The position numbers and the translations under genes are program-made. Shown one piece after another: positions 33,373-44,498 of a DNA stretch of 64,000 nucleotides. The notes below the pieces were generated by a model, which saw only the letters and a program-made list of their open reading frames with translations, made no database searches and was not told the origin of the DNA. Source of the stretch: Gongronella butleri (Eukaryota > Mucoromycota > Mucoromycetes > Mucorales > Cunninghamellaceae); contig JAIWZP010000006.1 in NCBI GenBank assembly GCA_025201375.1, positions 1 to 64,000 of the forward strand, given 5' to 3'. Every line of letters begins with the position of its first letter. Positions within the stretch are counted from its first letter, which is position 1.

Positions 33373-33454
33373 ATAAAAAGCTCCGTTTGGACCCCGTGAC
33401 AACCCCAATTTTTTTTCTTTTTCTTTTTCTTTTTTTTTTTTTTCTTGCAACTTT

Positions 33455-34632
33455 ATGGCTATTCGCGCCCCCGCATCCTTACGCACTGTCTATCGTATCC
33501 TATGTGACCCCCTCATACTCGGCACTACCGCCACTGTGGCGTCCATCACCCTGGCTTTATGGTTTTATTCGTCGAGACACGCTCGTAAGAACCCCCTCTT
33601 TCCCCTCCCCCAACGACCCGGGAACACTCACACGCGCTCCACTTTTTATGTTCAAAAGGATCGAGCACACGCGTTCTCGACCAGCATGCGGCCAAGCCAT
33701 TCGTGCTCGTCGAGAAAATCAGAGTAAACCACAATACTAGCCTGTAAGCGCCCTCCCGGGTGGCAACGTCGCGCCCAAGTTTTATCTTATTTCACGTGGA
33801 GGGACCTCATTTTTTTTTTTTTTTTGGGTGACCTAGGTACCGGTTTGCGCTACCAAACCCAACAGACAGTCTGCATTTGCCTGTTGGTCAGCACATCTCG
33901 ATTGTCGCCACCATCGACGGCAAGCAGATCAAGCGCAATTACACACCCACAACCACCAATGACACGCGTGGCCACTTTGATTTGATGATCAAGGTACAGA
34001 AACGAAAGAAAAATAGACCCACCGATTTTGGGTTTGCGCGCCTTTTGTGCCACCCCCTTTTTTGGGGAACGTCGAAAATTCATGCTCCTCTTCCCCTTTT
34101 TTTTATCGCGTAGACATACCCGACGGGCCTTGTGTCGAGTTACATGGAGAAATTAGAGCGCGGCGACGTGGTGCATATTCAGGGGCCAAAGGGCGCGTAC
34201 TTTTACGTGCCCAATGGCGTGCGTGAGCTGGGCATGGTTGCTGGCGGGTCGGGCATCACGCCAATGCTGGCCATCATCCGTGCGACGCTGCGCAACCCAA
34301 AGGACACCACCAAGATTTCGCTGGTCTATGCCAACAACGCGCTTGACGACATCCTTTTAAAGACGGAGCTCGACCGCCTCGAGCGCCAGTACGCCGATCA
34401 GCTTAGGATATACTACGTGCTCATCGTGCCACCGCCCGGCTGGACACAGGGCGTCGGGTACGTCACAAAGGACATTTTGCGCTCGTGGATGCCGCCACCG
34501 GGCAAGGACATGCAATTGCTCGTGTGCGGCCCCCCACCCATGATCGACGACATTGAAAAGGCGACCATTGAGCTCGGCTACACGCCCCCTAGAAGCGTCA
34601 GCAAACTGGCTGATCAAGTGTTCAAGTTTTAA
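33455..34632 (+). CDS. CBR1: NADH-cytochrome b5 reductase
   Basis: Membrane-anchored flavoprotein passing electrons from NADH to cytochrome b5 for sterol and fatty-acid metabolism. Exons 33455-33584, 33659-33743, 33837-33993 and 34114-34632 are in phase; 296 residues. The N-terminal hydrophobic segment (LILGTTATVASITLALWFY) is the anchor. Family motifs: PFVLVEKIRVNHNTSLYRF, LPVGQHISI, the FAD motif RNYTPTT, GLVSSYM, GDVVHIQGPKGAY, the NADH motif GGSGITPM, and CGPPPMI. The C terminus ends VFKF, the typical end of the family. Location may be ER (CBR1-like) or outer mitochondrial membrane (MCR1-like); the N terminus does not decide this. Confidence 0.92.
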
Positions 34633-35066
34633 CTGCCCTGCGCTACTTTTGTCATTTTCTTTCTACTTTATGCCCCTCACCCTCTTTCCTCTTGTTTTTC
34701 GCCTCATATCCCTTTGCCTCTTCCCCTCATCGTGTAATACATTCTGCTCCTTTTGGTTCTTTTTTCTTGTTCATCATGGCTGCCGTTGGCTGAAAATGAA
34801 GTTTCTGTGCTTTATTTTTCCATTTTTCTCAATCTTATAGCGGGGACCTTTAGAAATCTGTGATGTTTTGCCACGACCATGTGCTCAGGCGCTATTTTTT
34901 TCGCGGGAGCAGAGTTGATTTGCCTTGGACGTGCTGCAAATAAATGAACTTTGTCGTGATTTTCATGCAGTGTATGATATCATACAATCGCTTTTTCTCA
35001 ACATGCTGCGCAGGACATTCTCATCAGCCTTTTACTTTTTCGAATGCAGCAAAGTTGTCCTAGCAC

Positions 35067-35099
<33 letters not shown>

Positions 35100-35364
35100 A
35101 AAGAGCAAAATAATTGCGGTTCGCTTCTTTGAGAGCGTCTGAAAACCGCATGCTTGCATTGGTGGCGGATGCCGGAAAGGTTCATGAACTTATGATAGAG
35201 CTTAGCTTGTGTCATAAGACTGGAAATATGATACTGTAACGGTATCTTTTAAAGCACAAGCCCAGTCGGACTGGGATCCGATCTCAATTTGGCAGGCAAT
35301 CGGACTGAGCCTAAAATACTCTCTTTTTTTTTTATGCGGGCCCGCAGGGCCCGCAAGCCCAGCA

Positions 35365-35404
<40 letters not shown>

Positions 35405-35709
35405 GCGCTTAAAATGAACGAACATCGTGATTGTGCGTCATTTGGTGGTTGCCGGGCAATCAACCACAGGTGCCTATTGTGCTGTGTGCAATAATGGATG
35501 TCTTGAAAGAATAGATGGCTGGTGCTTACCCGCGATTATGCCTTTAATTTCAAAAATCGCCTCAAAGGCGACCAATTCATCACTGCATTGCTCTGGAATG
35601 CGTCGAAACGTGAAAATTCCAGCAAGAAACCATAGTAGAACTCAACTTGCAAAACTCAACTTGTGACTGTTACAAGCCATTGGGGGGATGGTACACGCAA
35701 AACAAAAAT
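34633..35709. other. Intergenic, low-complexity and palindrome-bearing
   Basis: Contains a 16-bp palindrome TGTATGATATCATACA (34971-34986), an A run at 35070-35097, a GC palindrome GCGGGCCCGCAGGGCCCGC (35336-35354) and T runs up to 35404. No gene supported. The GTCGGACTGGGATCCGATC-like words near 35265 have loose counterparts near 38915 and 39000. Confidence 0.5.
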
Positions 35710-36005
35710 ATGCCGTTTCGAGCGCCCGAGAACAAATCGAAAATCAGGTCTGTAGATTTCTGCCAAACTTGCACACAAGATGAAGCGCATGTAGAAACCT
35801 CTGAAAACAACCAAAAGGGGCGGGATCTGTCTGTTCAATGACGAGCAATTGAAGATTTTGCATTTTATTTCAACCGCGAATTGCACGGGAAAAACGCGTT
35901 CATAGAGTCGCGCCGACGCGTCCATAGCAAAAGGTAACCCAGGTGCATGGATTTGACAAGGAACAGTCGCGTGTCACTCGACGTCTGACGCGGTTTTTAT
36001 TGTGA
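35710..36005 (-). repeat. Dispersed repeat family, partial copy (E)
   Basis: Read on the minus strand it has GTTTCTACATGCGCTTCATC, TGTGTGCAAGTTTG, and the GACGCGTCGGCGCGACTCTA block (opposite order), corresponding to the right half of copies A and B. It lies directly at the 3' side of the Crypton-like gene. Confidence 0.65.
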
Positions 36006-36150
36006 AACTGAAAAACAATCTAAAAGAGAACAAAAATAATCAAGAAATCAAAGAAAAAAATGATGCGCAATACATAGAGCGTAAAAAAAAAAAAAAAAAA
36101 AAACTGGTGCTGCGATGCGGCGAAGGTAATGAAATCGGAAGGCTAGAAAG

Positions 36151-38744
36151 CTATTTTTCGCAATTTTGGCGCTTTTCACGGTTGAGGTACTCTCGATACT
36201 TGGGCAGGCTGAAGCCGAGTACATTGCGCTGCTTGTCGTGGTTTTTGGCGGCTTCAAGGCACGCAATTCCTTCGTCGTCGGCTGTTTTTTCAATGGCGTC
36301 GTACAGCTCTTTTCGGCGCAAGAAAAAGCGCGACTCCGAGCTTGATTTGCGCCAAGTTGTCCCGTAGGATTTCTCCAACATGCGCACGGACGTCATGTGG
36401 GGCGGCTGAGGCTCGACATACTCTCGCCACACACCTTCCATGGACTGCAAGTGTCGATTCATCGTGAAATCTGGGATCTTGGTCGTGGATGACGGTGGTT
36501 CAGCGGGGGACAATGCCGCGGGCGAATAAGATGCCTCAGCTGATGCAATTGGTGCAGAGGTGGACGCGGTGGCAGGGGGCATTGGGACGGAAGAGGGTGG
36601 ATGAGTGGCACCGGACGAAAAATACGCGTGGCCTCGGGCAAAGATGTCTTGCCAAAGCTGACGCGTCTGGATCCCATCGTTTTTCATGCCCTGAAACTTC
36701 CCGTCAAGAGCATCAAAGCCCGCGTCGGTGGATTCCTTGATGGAATTCAGCAGGCCAAGCATCAAAGACGTGCGGTCGTCCAGAATGCTCGTCAATTGCG
36801 GCAGTGCTAGGGCCAGGCGCTCACCGGAGGAGAAGCGCGTCTCGTCATGGCGCATTCGCTCCAACAGGCGAGACTCAAAGTCTTGAAATGCGGTCGTGCT
36901 GAAGATCGGGCAGCTTTTCCACAAAAAGTGGTCAGGGTAAAGCTGCCTCAGGGCCACAGCATCCTACGTCATAAAAAAAGGATTAATAATAAGCAAACGC
37001 TCCATTTCACGCACCCAGATGAATCCTCGCACTATGCTTGGTGCCCTTTCATACCTGCAAAAACACGACTCGGAGCTTGACCATCATTTCCAGGAAGTAA
37101 ATCACAGCCAATTCCTTGACTGAGGCCTCCCGCGCAAGCTTCAATTCCTCCTCGGCAGTCGGAAACACCATGTCTTGCAGCTCTTTGGGCGGAACGATGC
37201 TGGCACGCGGCAAAAAGTAGTTTTGGCCTTGGTCAGTGCGAAAATCGGCCATGCTCTTCAAGCCCTTGAGCGGGTAGCTGCTGATGTAGCAGCCGGTCAT
37301 GCGATCGACTGCCCAGCGGCCCATGCGACGCAGCTCGTCATAATTGATGCCGTCCTCGGCCAACATGTTCACAGCGCTTTTGCGGTTTACATGCGTGACG
37401 GCGCTTGTCACGACCCCACAAGCATTGATGACGCGCTGGTACATCTTTCGCTGCGCTTCATACGACATCAATGCAGTAGGGTCGGCCGAGGACACTGGCA
37501 CAAGAGCAATTTTGTACCACGATGCGCGGCTTTCAAAGCACGGAAACGCTTCGCCAGCAATGTGGAAGCGTGCAAACAAATGTATGGCCACCGCTCCAAC
37601 TGGGCACACGTTGGCACTCCTGTGGCGCACGCAATTTCCGAATTCGTCCTTTCCATGGCTGTTTTGTTTGCCATAATTGATTTTGGCTGAGATTCCCAAA
37701 AACTCGGATGGGCCTTGATTTGGGACGGTGAAGCTTTGCAAAAAGGACAATTGCATTCCCAGAGCATTCTGGCTCCTCAACAGCATTGAATGGCTCATGA
37801 GAAAACACACTTTGTCACGGAGACCGTCCATGTTGTCGCGCTCCATAAAATATTTGGCGATTTCTTCCAACTTGGATCGGTTGTAGCCGTCGTTGATTGT
37901 GTTTACACCGCGATCCTCCAGCCCCTCAAGGCGCCGCTTGGTATTGTCCTTGATAAACTTGGCCATCACGCTCCTGACCAGCTGCGACCTTGGCGACGGC
38001 CCCTTATTCTTGTCGGCATCGCGCTGCTCGCGGTAAAGAGCACACACTGCCTTGACATAGCTCTCGACCGTCTGCTTGGAGATTGCCAATGACGAGCCAT
38101 CCTCAGCTTTCTTCAGCTTGTGGCCGCGGTCAATGACAAATTCGATAAAAAAAGCAAGCTTATCAGATGTCACCAGGTCGTCTTCGTACGATTGCTCATA
38201 ACACCAGTCTTTGAATGAAAAAAAGGGTGCGCCAGTCAGCGCCACGTGTCGAATTTAAAAAAAAAAAAAAACGTATGATACCTGAAATTGTTTGATCTTT
38301 GGTTCGTAGCTTTTGCGCGTGTTGTCCGATTGAACTTTCAGTCCTTCAACCAAAATCTTGCCCCTCTGCTCGACGTGGTCGTGGACTTGCTCCGTCAAGC
38401 GTCGGATTCGCTCCTGACCATCCTGCAACAGCTTGTCCACTGCTTTCTCCTTGCCTTTGGTGGTTTTTGACGCCTTTTTGGTTATTTTGGCTGATTTGAC
38501 AGATAATCATCACAATGAAAAAAAGTTGTAAACCTGTTTTTCTCGAAGCGCATCACAATTCTGATCGTACCTTTGCTTGCCTTGGGCGCGTCCACTGCAC
38601 GTCCCTTGCCTTTGGCCGCCTTTGAGGCTCTTGTGGTTCTTGTAGCTGATTTGACAGATAATCACAAGGAAAAAAATTGGTGATCCTGTTTTTTGTTCAC
38701 GTTTATCATTTAAATCTGATCATACCTTTGCTAGCTTTGGCCAT
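36151..38744 (-). mobile_element. Crypton-like element: tyrosine recombinase with GCR1_C DNA-binding domain
   Basis: Protein of a Crypton-type transposon, which moves by a tyrosine recombinase. Exons: 38744-38726, 38645-38571, 38490-38282, 38208-37055 and 36963-36151. The N terminus is Lys/Ala/Thr-rich (MAKASK...). The recombinase shows Arg in MLLRSQNAL (near 37770), HVNRKSAV giving HxxR (near 37390), and the nucleophile Tyr in GCYISSYP (near 37285). The last exon carries the GCR1_C domain (MEGVWREYVEP, LEKSYGTTWRK, RRKELYDAI). Exons 1-3 and 4-5 are internally in phase, but exon 3 ends in phase 0 while exon 4 needs one more base to read DWCYEQ after KQFQ. This points to a one-base deletion or an unusual splice; otherwise the element looks intact. 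Terminal repeats were not identified. Confidence 0.85.
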
Positions 38745-39010
38745 TTTATTCTCAAAATGAAAGTGAAAGTAAAAAAAGGGGGAAAAAGAAGTAAAAAAAA
38801 AAAAAAGGGGGAAAAAATGGATGTCAGATTTTTTTATGCTGTCGGAACTTGCATAAAGGCGCTTTGATAGGCCAAAAATTCAAAGGGCGAAAAAAGTATT
38901 TTCAATTCTCAGACTGGGCCGGCGATCGAATACCTTGTGGGTGGCACCAAAATACCATTGAGTCTGAAAGATACTTTTTTTAGGCCCTGTCTTGCATCAG
39001 ACTGAGTCGG
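38745..39010. other. 5' flank of the Crypton-like element
   Basis: A-rich leader with AAAAGGGGGAAAAA-type words, then a short block with GACTGGGCCGGCGATCG and CAGACTGAGTCGGATCG. No gene. Confidence 0.4.
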
Positions 39011-41371
39011 ATCGAAAGTGCAGAGACTGTACTATGATACGTACGAGAATGCACTGTTTGTTCCATGACGTTGATTCTGTTGTGTTTTTACTGTACAAAA
39101 GATATCCCTACAGTATTGAAATTGATGAAGCATGAAAAAAGTATTGCGGCAAGCCGCAAGCGTGATGATCTGTGCCTTGTCTTTGTTTGAAAGCAAATCA
39201 TCAGCCAACTACAAGCGCCCAAGAAAATGCACAAAAGCACGATTTTCAATCATCCGTTTAAATTTTTGCACACAAATACAGTAACTCGTTTGATCCGTCC
39301 ATGTTTCAATCTCAGTGGACAGGAAGAACGGACGCGTGCTATCATTTCAATGCCTGAAGCAGCGCGCTAGCTGCAGAAAAACGTGCACAACATTTACCTT
39401 TTAAAACCAAAAAGGCGTGTTTTCCAAACTTTGCTGGCCTGCTGTGCCTCCAGAAATTTTTTTACAGCCTACTGTAGTTGCCCGCCAACGAAACCTGCGT
39501 CATGGCCTAAAGCCCTAAACTACAATACCGGTATACTGTAGCCCAGTGTTCAAGACGGACCCGCCCGATTTTTTTGGACTCGAAAATACCAAAAACCCAC
39601 ATTTGTGCTATTTTGCATTCATCTGGTCATCTGCATGGTTGACGCGGCTCAAAAACAGCTGCATCGCGTTCAACGTAAAATTTGCAACAAAAAAGCTTAA
39701 ACCCCCAAAGCGCTACGACCACTTTTGAAAGATTCAGGGGTCACGCAGGGGTCACTCAGGGGCCACACATTTCAATCTCAGAACATGCCAAATTTGGGAA
39801 ATTTCGAACTCCGAGTGATCAATGCATCTCAAACAGGTAACTCCGACGGTTTGCCATTGGTAGTAGACAAAATGGCAGGTTGCCCCAACTTGAGAAAAAA
39901 AACCCAAAGACTGACGCATGAACGGCGATCGACTGAGAAAAGTGCCTACTTTGGGCAAGATTTTTGTAAAAAAAATTAAGGTTTGACACTTCCAAATTAA
40001 GTGCGTGGATTGCATGGAATTTTTATTTTTTTTGTATTTTTTTATTTTTGTTTTGCACCTTTTTGTGCGCTGATGAGTGGGCTGCAGCCTGGTGAAATGA
40101 GCGATGCAAAACGTTCAATACCAAGCTAGCGCACTGCAAGTCACCCCATTAGGTGCTTTGCCCCCCTACAGTATTTGTTACTGTATCAAAACAGCAATAA
40201 AATCACATGTTTATTGGACCGTTGTTGTCGAGAGACTCGCGATCAAAGATTTTGATGAAAAATTGGATTTTTTTCTGCGAGTTTTAGCCAACCATCGATG
40301 AAACTGGTCTCATTCGATAGAGATTCAATAGACGCTTTCGACACGTTAAAAGCGCCATGCGTTGTCCAATCCGTTGTCGAGAACATCGAGGTTGAAAATT
40401 TTTGAAATGTTTGAACAACTTTCACAAGAAGTGTACCGCCGTTGGTACCGTACTGTACAGTACTGTACAGTACGACAGTACAAAAAAGGTGGTCATGCAT
40501 CGGGTGAATGAACAAAAAACATTCTGGAAATGTCATGGTCCGGCCCGCTCTCACTGTCCTATTACTGTACGTACTGTATGTCCATGGTGCTGACGACTTC
40601 GGCGTCGACGCGTACGACCTTGTCAGGCGGCGACGCTTGGCACGGGCTCAGCCTGCTGGCGAGCCGCGCATAGCCGCGTACTGTATGCGACGTGGTGGTG
40701 GTGCGGGTGGCGGCAGCAATGAGCTTCTTCTTGTGGGCGTGTAATGCGACGGGTCTGTCATGTGTGTGAGGGTGGGAAACCTCCTCCTCTTTTATTGATC
40801 AACACTATGATAGGGGAGAGAGTCGGGGACGAGCCATGCTTGCTTGCGTTGAGAAAGGTAAAGAAAAGAAAAAAGGAAACAGGCAGGAAAGGTACAGTAT
40901 CATAAGAAAAAAGGGAAAAAGGGGGGAAACAGAGGAGGAAAGAACCACGGCGGCGTTGGCGACCAACGGACGGGGGTTTGCCACCGAGGTTGCACAACAA
41001 TGCCGGGAGGAATTACAGTGAACGGGATTGGGCGCGACGCGTCGCGCCCCCAACGCGTAAAAGAAAAAAAGAGGAAAACAGCGATTGCGCACGATCCAGC
41101 AGAGGTGCCAGCGGGACGGCCGGGGAAAAGTGTGTTGCTGTTGGAACGCTGGCGACCCTGGGCGTGTGATGGAGGTGATTTTGGGAATGGGCGAAAGGAG
41201 AGGAAAAGAAAAAAATGAGTTTGTCCAGATGGGATCATCATGACACACGGGGAAAATTGATTCTCAAATGTGCCTGGTGATGTCCTTGCTACTGTATGTG
41301 CAATTTACTGTACGTATGCAATATTTATCGATCTTTAATGAGCTGATCTCAAACGCACTTGAAATGCCTAC

Positions 41372-41413
41372 TACTGTACAGTACAGTACTGTACAGTACA
41401 GTACTGTACAGTA
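41372..41413. repeat. GTACTGTACA short tandem palindrome
   Basis: A near-perfect array of alternating TACTGTA and TACAGTA units, self-complementary over its whole length. A shorter array of the same kind stands at 40450-40473. Confidence 0.85.
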
Positions 41414-41743
41414 TAAGAGGTCCCTTTGGATGACCTTTTTACAGTATCCGCTTTTTTGCATCTGTCGCCTGATACAACAGTATGATATCATATGATGATA
41501 GACGCGCTGCCAGCGGCGGCGTCTGCAGCAGCATTGTCATGCACAATTTCCATGCAAGCAAGAGTGGAGGAATCATCAAGATCAAGAGGCTCCAAGTCCT
41601 GTCAAACGGCGTGACTTGATTTTGCTTGATTGCCCGTTTGCCCCCACCCCCGCGACTCGCGTGCATTTGACTTGATGGTGCGCTTGCCTCTTCTTTCATA
41701 TGATATAGCATAGTCTTGGTGCTCAACGACGGGAAGGTAAGCT

Positions 41744-42031
41744 GTAAAAAAATTTCTGGGGGCACAGCAAGCTGGCACAGTGCGAAAAAACACTCATTGT
41801 CGTTTTGCAAAGGCAACTTTGTGCTTTGCATGCCCTCCAAAAAAATGAGCAAGATGGCCTGTAAAAAAATTCTAGAGGCACAGCAAGCCGGCACAGTGCG
41901 AAAAACACTCATCGTCTTTTTGCAAAGGCAACTTTGTGCTTTGCATGCCCTCCAAAAAAAGAAGAGCAAGATGGGCTGTAAAAATTTCTGGAGGCACAGC
42001 AAGCCGGCACAGTGCGAAAAACACTCATTGC
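41744..42031 (+). repeat. 117-bp tandem repeat, about 2.5 copies
   Basis: Units begin GTAAAAAAATT/GTAAAAATTT at 41744, 41861 and 41978. Each has GGCACAGCAAGC, GGCACAGTGCGAAAAA, then GCAAAGGCAACTTTGTGCTT and GCATGCCCTCC; the third ends soon after AACACTCATTG. Units differ by a few bases and by the length of an A run. Open frames through it come from the repeat and are not believed to be genes. Confidence 0.9.
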
Positions 42032-42322
42032 TCGGTGTAGGTACAGTAGTAAAAAGTCAGGGGTCCATCAAAGCGATACTGTAGTGTCAAGGGGCAAATT
42101 GCAATTTTTAAAATGATTTCTTGAAAATTGACGCACGGTTGCTTTACTGTTTTGATTTCTCTTGGGAAGCACGGTGGTATTAATAGTGCGACAGTATGGC
42201 ATCATCTGAAATGTATTGCTGTATGGTGCAGTGAGTACTGTAATATAACTTTAAATGATAGCAAGACGTGCACATTTTTTATTATGATTTTCAATTGTTT
42301 CCAAGTAAATGGCAAAATACGA

Positions 42323-42691
42323 TTAAGCAGCAACGAGGGTGATGGCTAAACCCAGGATGCCGGCAATGGTGCCCGTCAGGGAAGCAATTCCGGTATAGTT
42401 GTACCAGTCAACGTGGCTTTTATATGTGTTTCTTCCAGATTTCTTGCAACACTGAGCAAAGCCCTTGATGTACTTGCTGTCCTTATTGTAATAAGCCCAC
42501 TTGCCTCCAACAACTGGCGTGCCAGATGAAAAATAATACCAATTGGTCTTTTTGCCGCATTCGTAGCTAGGCGCAGTCGCTTTGAGCGACTTGGACTTGC
42601 CACACCAGATAAAGTAGCGCTGCTTGGCCTCCACAGCATCAAACGCTAGAACAAACAAAAGGACGGCGAGCAAAGCTAATTTCAAATTCAT
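42323..42691 (-). CDS. Small secreted or GPI-anchored cysteine-containing protein
   Basis: 122 residues, single exon. The N terminus MNLKLALLAVLLFVLAFDAV is a clear signal peptide with likely cleavage before KQRYF. The mature part has four cysteines (WCGKSKS, YECGKK, QCCKKSG) and many aromatic and Lys residues. It ends in a hydrophobic stretch (GIASLTGTIAGILGLAITLV) that could be a GPI signal or membrane helix. I do not recognise the family. It stands alone in the accessory island, 1.5 kb from a second small secreted protein. Candidate surface protein or effector; function unknown. Confidence 0.65.
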   Translation of the reverse strand: MNLKLALLAVLLFVLAFDAVEAKQRYFIWCGKSKSLKATAPSYECGKKTNWYYFSSGTPVVGGKWAYYNKDSKYIKGFAQCCKKSGRNTYKSHVDWYNYTGIASLTGTIAGILGLAITLVAA

Positions 42692-42748
42692 GATGTTTCA
42701 AAAAAAAATGGCAGAATCAAGAATGGTGCAATCGTGGATGCCGCTTTT

Positions 42749-42789
<41 letters not shown>

Positions 42790-44219
42790 GTTCGGAGACA
42801 CTTGAATTTCTTCCCCACGTCCCTTTAGTCCCTGGATGTGCAAAAATAGCCACCCGATCTAAGGTTCTGCTCCGAGAGCGGTTTCAGAATGCGCTGCGGC
42901 CAGAATTGCAATTTCAAAGCGTGTTCCGCTGTCGTGGCGGGCCGTTCGGCGGAAAAAAGGAGCTAATTGCACCATCCTGTCGACCTTCTCGAGTTTCCGC
43001 ATGTGCTATTTGTTCTTTTCTGCACCAGATGGGCTCTTACCGACGCGTTTGGGTCACTCCGTGTTTTTTTTTTTTTTTTTTTTTTTTTTTGCCACGAGGA
43101 ACGAGACGCATCTGAGTGCATAGTGGTGTGTCCGAATACGCGAGTGGGAATATGATACAGTAATCCAAGGAATTCTGCAGTCGATATTGGTAAATGGCAT
43201 GTTTGCCAACACATTTTGCGCATGCGACGTGTACAATCGCGGTCAATTATTGCACAGCGCACGTCATACCTGAACCAGTCTTTCTGCTGTGAAGATGGAG
43301 CACTTTTGGTTATTGCTTTGTGTGCCCAAATTGCGCAAAAACGATCAGAATGATTATTCAGAGTCATAATGCGTCGTTGGAGGCACTTTTCTAATATACT
43401 CACATGGACGCTCGCATTTTGGCACACTTGCAAGTGCAATATACAAGACGTATAATAGTTACACCTGTAATAAGAAATGTGTCAAGGGCCATTTTACAGC
43501 AGCGAGAAATTCACACGTCGAAAAAAATGACAAAAAACAAAAACAGAGCCATTTTGATTTGCGCACAGCGCGCGTGTCCAAGAATAATATTCTATGATCA
43601 CCCGCAAGGGCAGACGCGTCAGAATTTTCTCTCTCGCGTAATATCATATTCTTTTCAGATTTCTTTATCTAATTTCTACCAGTTGTTTCAAAACCTGGGC
43701 CCCTTTGTGATAAATCTCTTTCATTATATACCCCTAAACCCTCGAATCAATGCTTTTTTTCCTTGACTTTTCGCAAAGCATGTGATTTGCCTTCCTATTG
43801 AACTCAACAACAGACTTCGAGTTTGTGAATTTGATATCTCAAGGGCATGCTTAGGAAAAAAAAAACTGGCATTTTGATGTGAATGTTCGTGACTCGAGAA
43901 TCTCAGCGCTTTGACAAAAGGCTTGATTGAACTGAATATGAGATTTGCATTACCTGGGATGCAAAATAACACCAGTGAAAAAAACCATTTCATTTTTGTT
44001 TTATCAAACTTTGCTCTTTTTGCATTTTTTTTTTGAGTCCTTCTCTAGATCCCACAAAGCAGCAACTGTGAACTCAAAAAAATCCTGATGAACGCAATTG
44101 TCATGGAGGAAAGATGGGTGCATGCACAGAGAATAGGTGTGTAAAAACAAGGCGGAGAGACACAAAATGATTTTTTTTATTTCGTTCACACATTGCATGG
44201 ATGAAACAATTAAAATTGA
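42692..44219. other. Intergenic with long T tracts
   Basis: T runs at 42757-42788 and 43064-43090. A frame at 43724-43993 (-) starts like a signal peptide (MKWFFSLVLFCIPG), but no continuation with sensible splice sites was found. Nothing else supported. Confidence 0.4.
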
Positions 44220-44498
44220 CTATGAACATATAGGAACGCATTTTGTGTACCCATAGGAGCGTGGTTGCTGTGAGCATTTATCTCGGCATTTTGAAAGATC
44301 AGAACGGCAGGTCATTCCATCCTTTTTGCAATCATTTTTAACCGAAAGGCACCTGTTCTCGCACAAGTCGATCTTGTTACACTTGATTTTACATCGGGAC
44401 ACTGGAAGCGTCTCTTCTTCCGTAATTTGGGCAAAAGTAACACCCAGCAGGAATTGGCTCAATGTGGCAACAAAAAAGCAAAGGACCCAATTTTTCAA
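44220..44498 (-). CDS. Small secreted cysteine-rich protein
   Basis: 92 residues, single exon. Signal peptide MKNWVLCFFVATLSQFLLGV followed by a short mature domain of about 68 residues with ten cysteines (SRCKIKCNKIDLCENRC, NDCKKDGMTC, SKCRDKCS, KCVPIC). The spacing suggests a disulfide-stabilised mini-protein. No family recognised. A TATATAA box on the minus strand lies about 50 bases upstream (44545-44551), supporting a real promoter and this start. Function not inferable from sequence. Confidence 0.65.
   Translation of the reverse strand: MKNWVLCFFVATLSQFLLGVTFAQITEEETLPVSRCKIKCNKIDLCENRCLSVKNDCKKDGMTCRSDLSKCRDKCSQQPRSYGYTKCVPICS

Larger units (their letters stand above)
39011..42250. 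repeat. Zone dense in TACTGTA/TACAGTA words
   Basis: The heptamers TACTGTA and TACAGTA, or their cores, recur from about 39.02 to 42.25 kb, for example near 39090, 39110, 39467, 39534, 40168, 40180, 40450-40473, 40563, 40680, 40893, 41294, 41308, 41372-41413, 42041, 42075 and 42236. I did not notice them in the core-gene parts. Clusters such as GTACTGTACAGTACTGTACA form perfect palindromes. No conserved protein gene lies in the zone. Confidence 0.65.

Noticed and set aside
35265..35330. tRNA-like short inverted repeats (AGTCGGACTGGGATCCGA)
   Set aside because: No cloverleaf with T-loop and acceptor stem can be drawn.
40978..41248. Frames on both strands around 40.8-41.25 kb
   Set aside because: Several overlapping frames of similar length with A/G or C/T-rich composition; none looks like protein.
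41372..41413. Palindromic GTACTGTACA array as a terminator or CRISPR-like element
   Set aside because: Eukaryotic context, no spacers, no adjoining cas-like genes; it is a simple repeat.
41439..42002. 187-codon minus frame through the 117-bp repeat
   Set aside because: The open frame results from the tandem repeat (unit length 117 is a multiple of 3).
42963..43439. Minus-strand frame of 158 codons
   Set aside because: Ends in a poly-Lys stretch from a T tract; no signal peptide, domain or codon support.
43724..43993. Signal-peptide-like start MKWFFSLVLFCIPG
   Set aside because: No plausible continuation by reading frame or splicing; may be chance.
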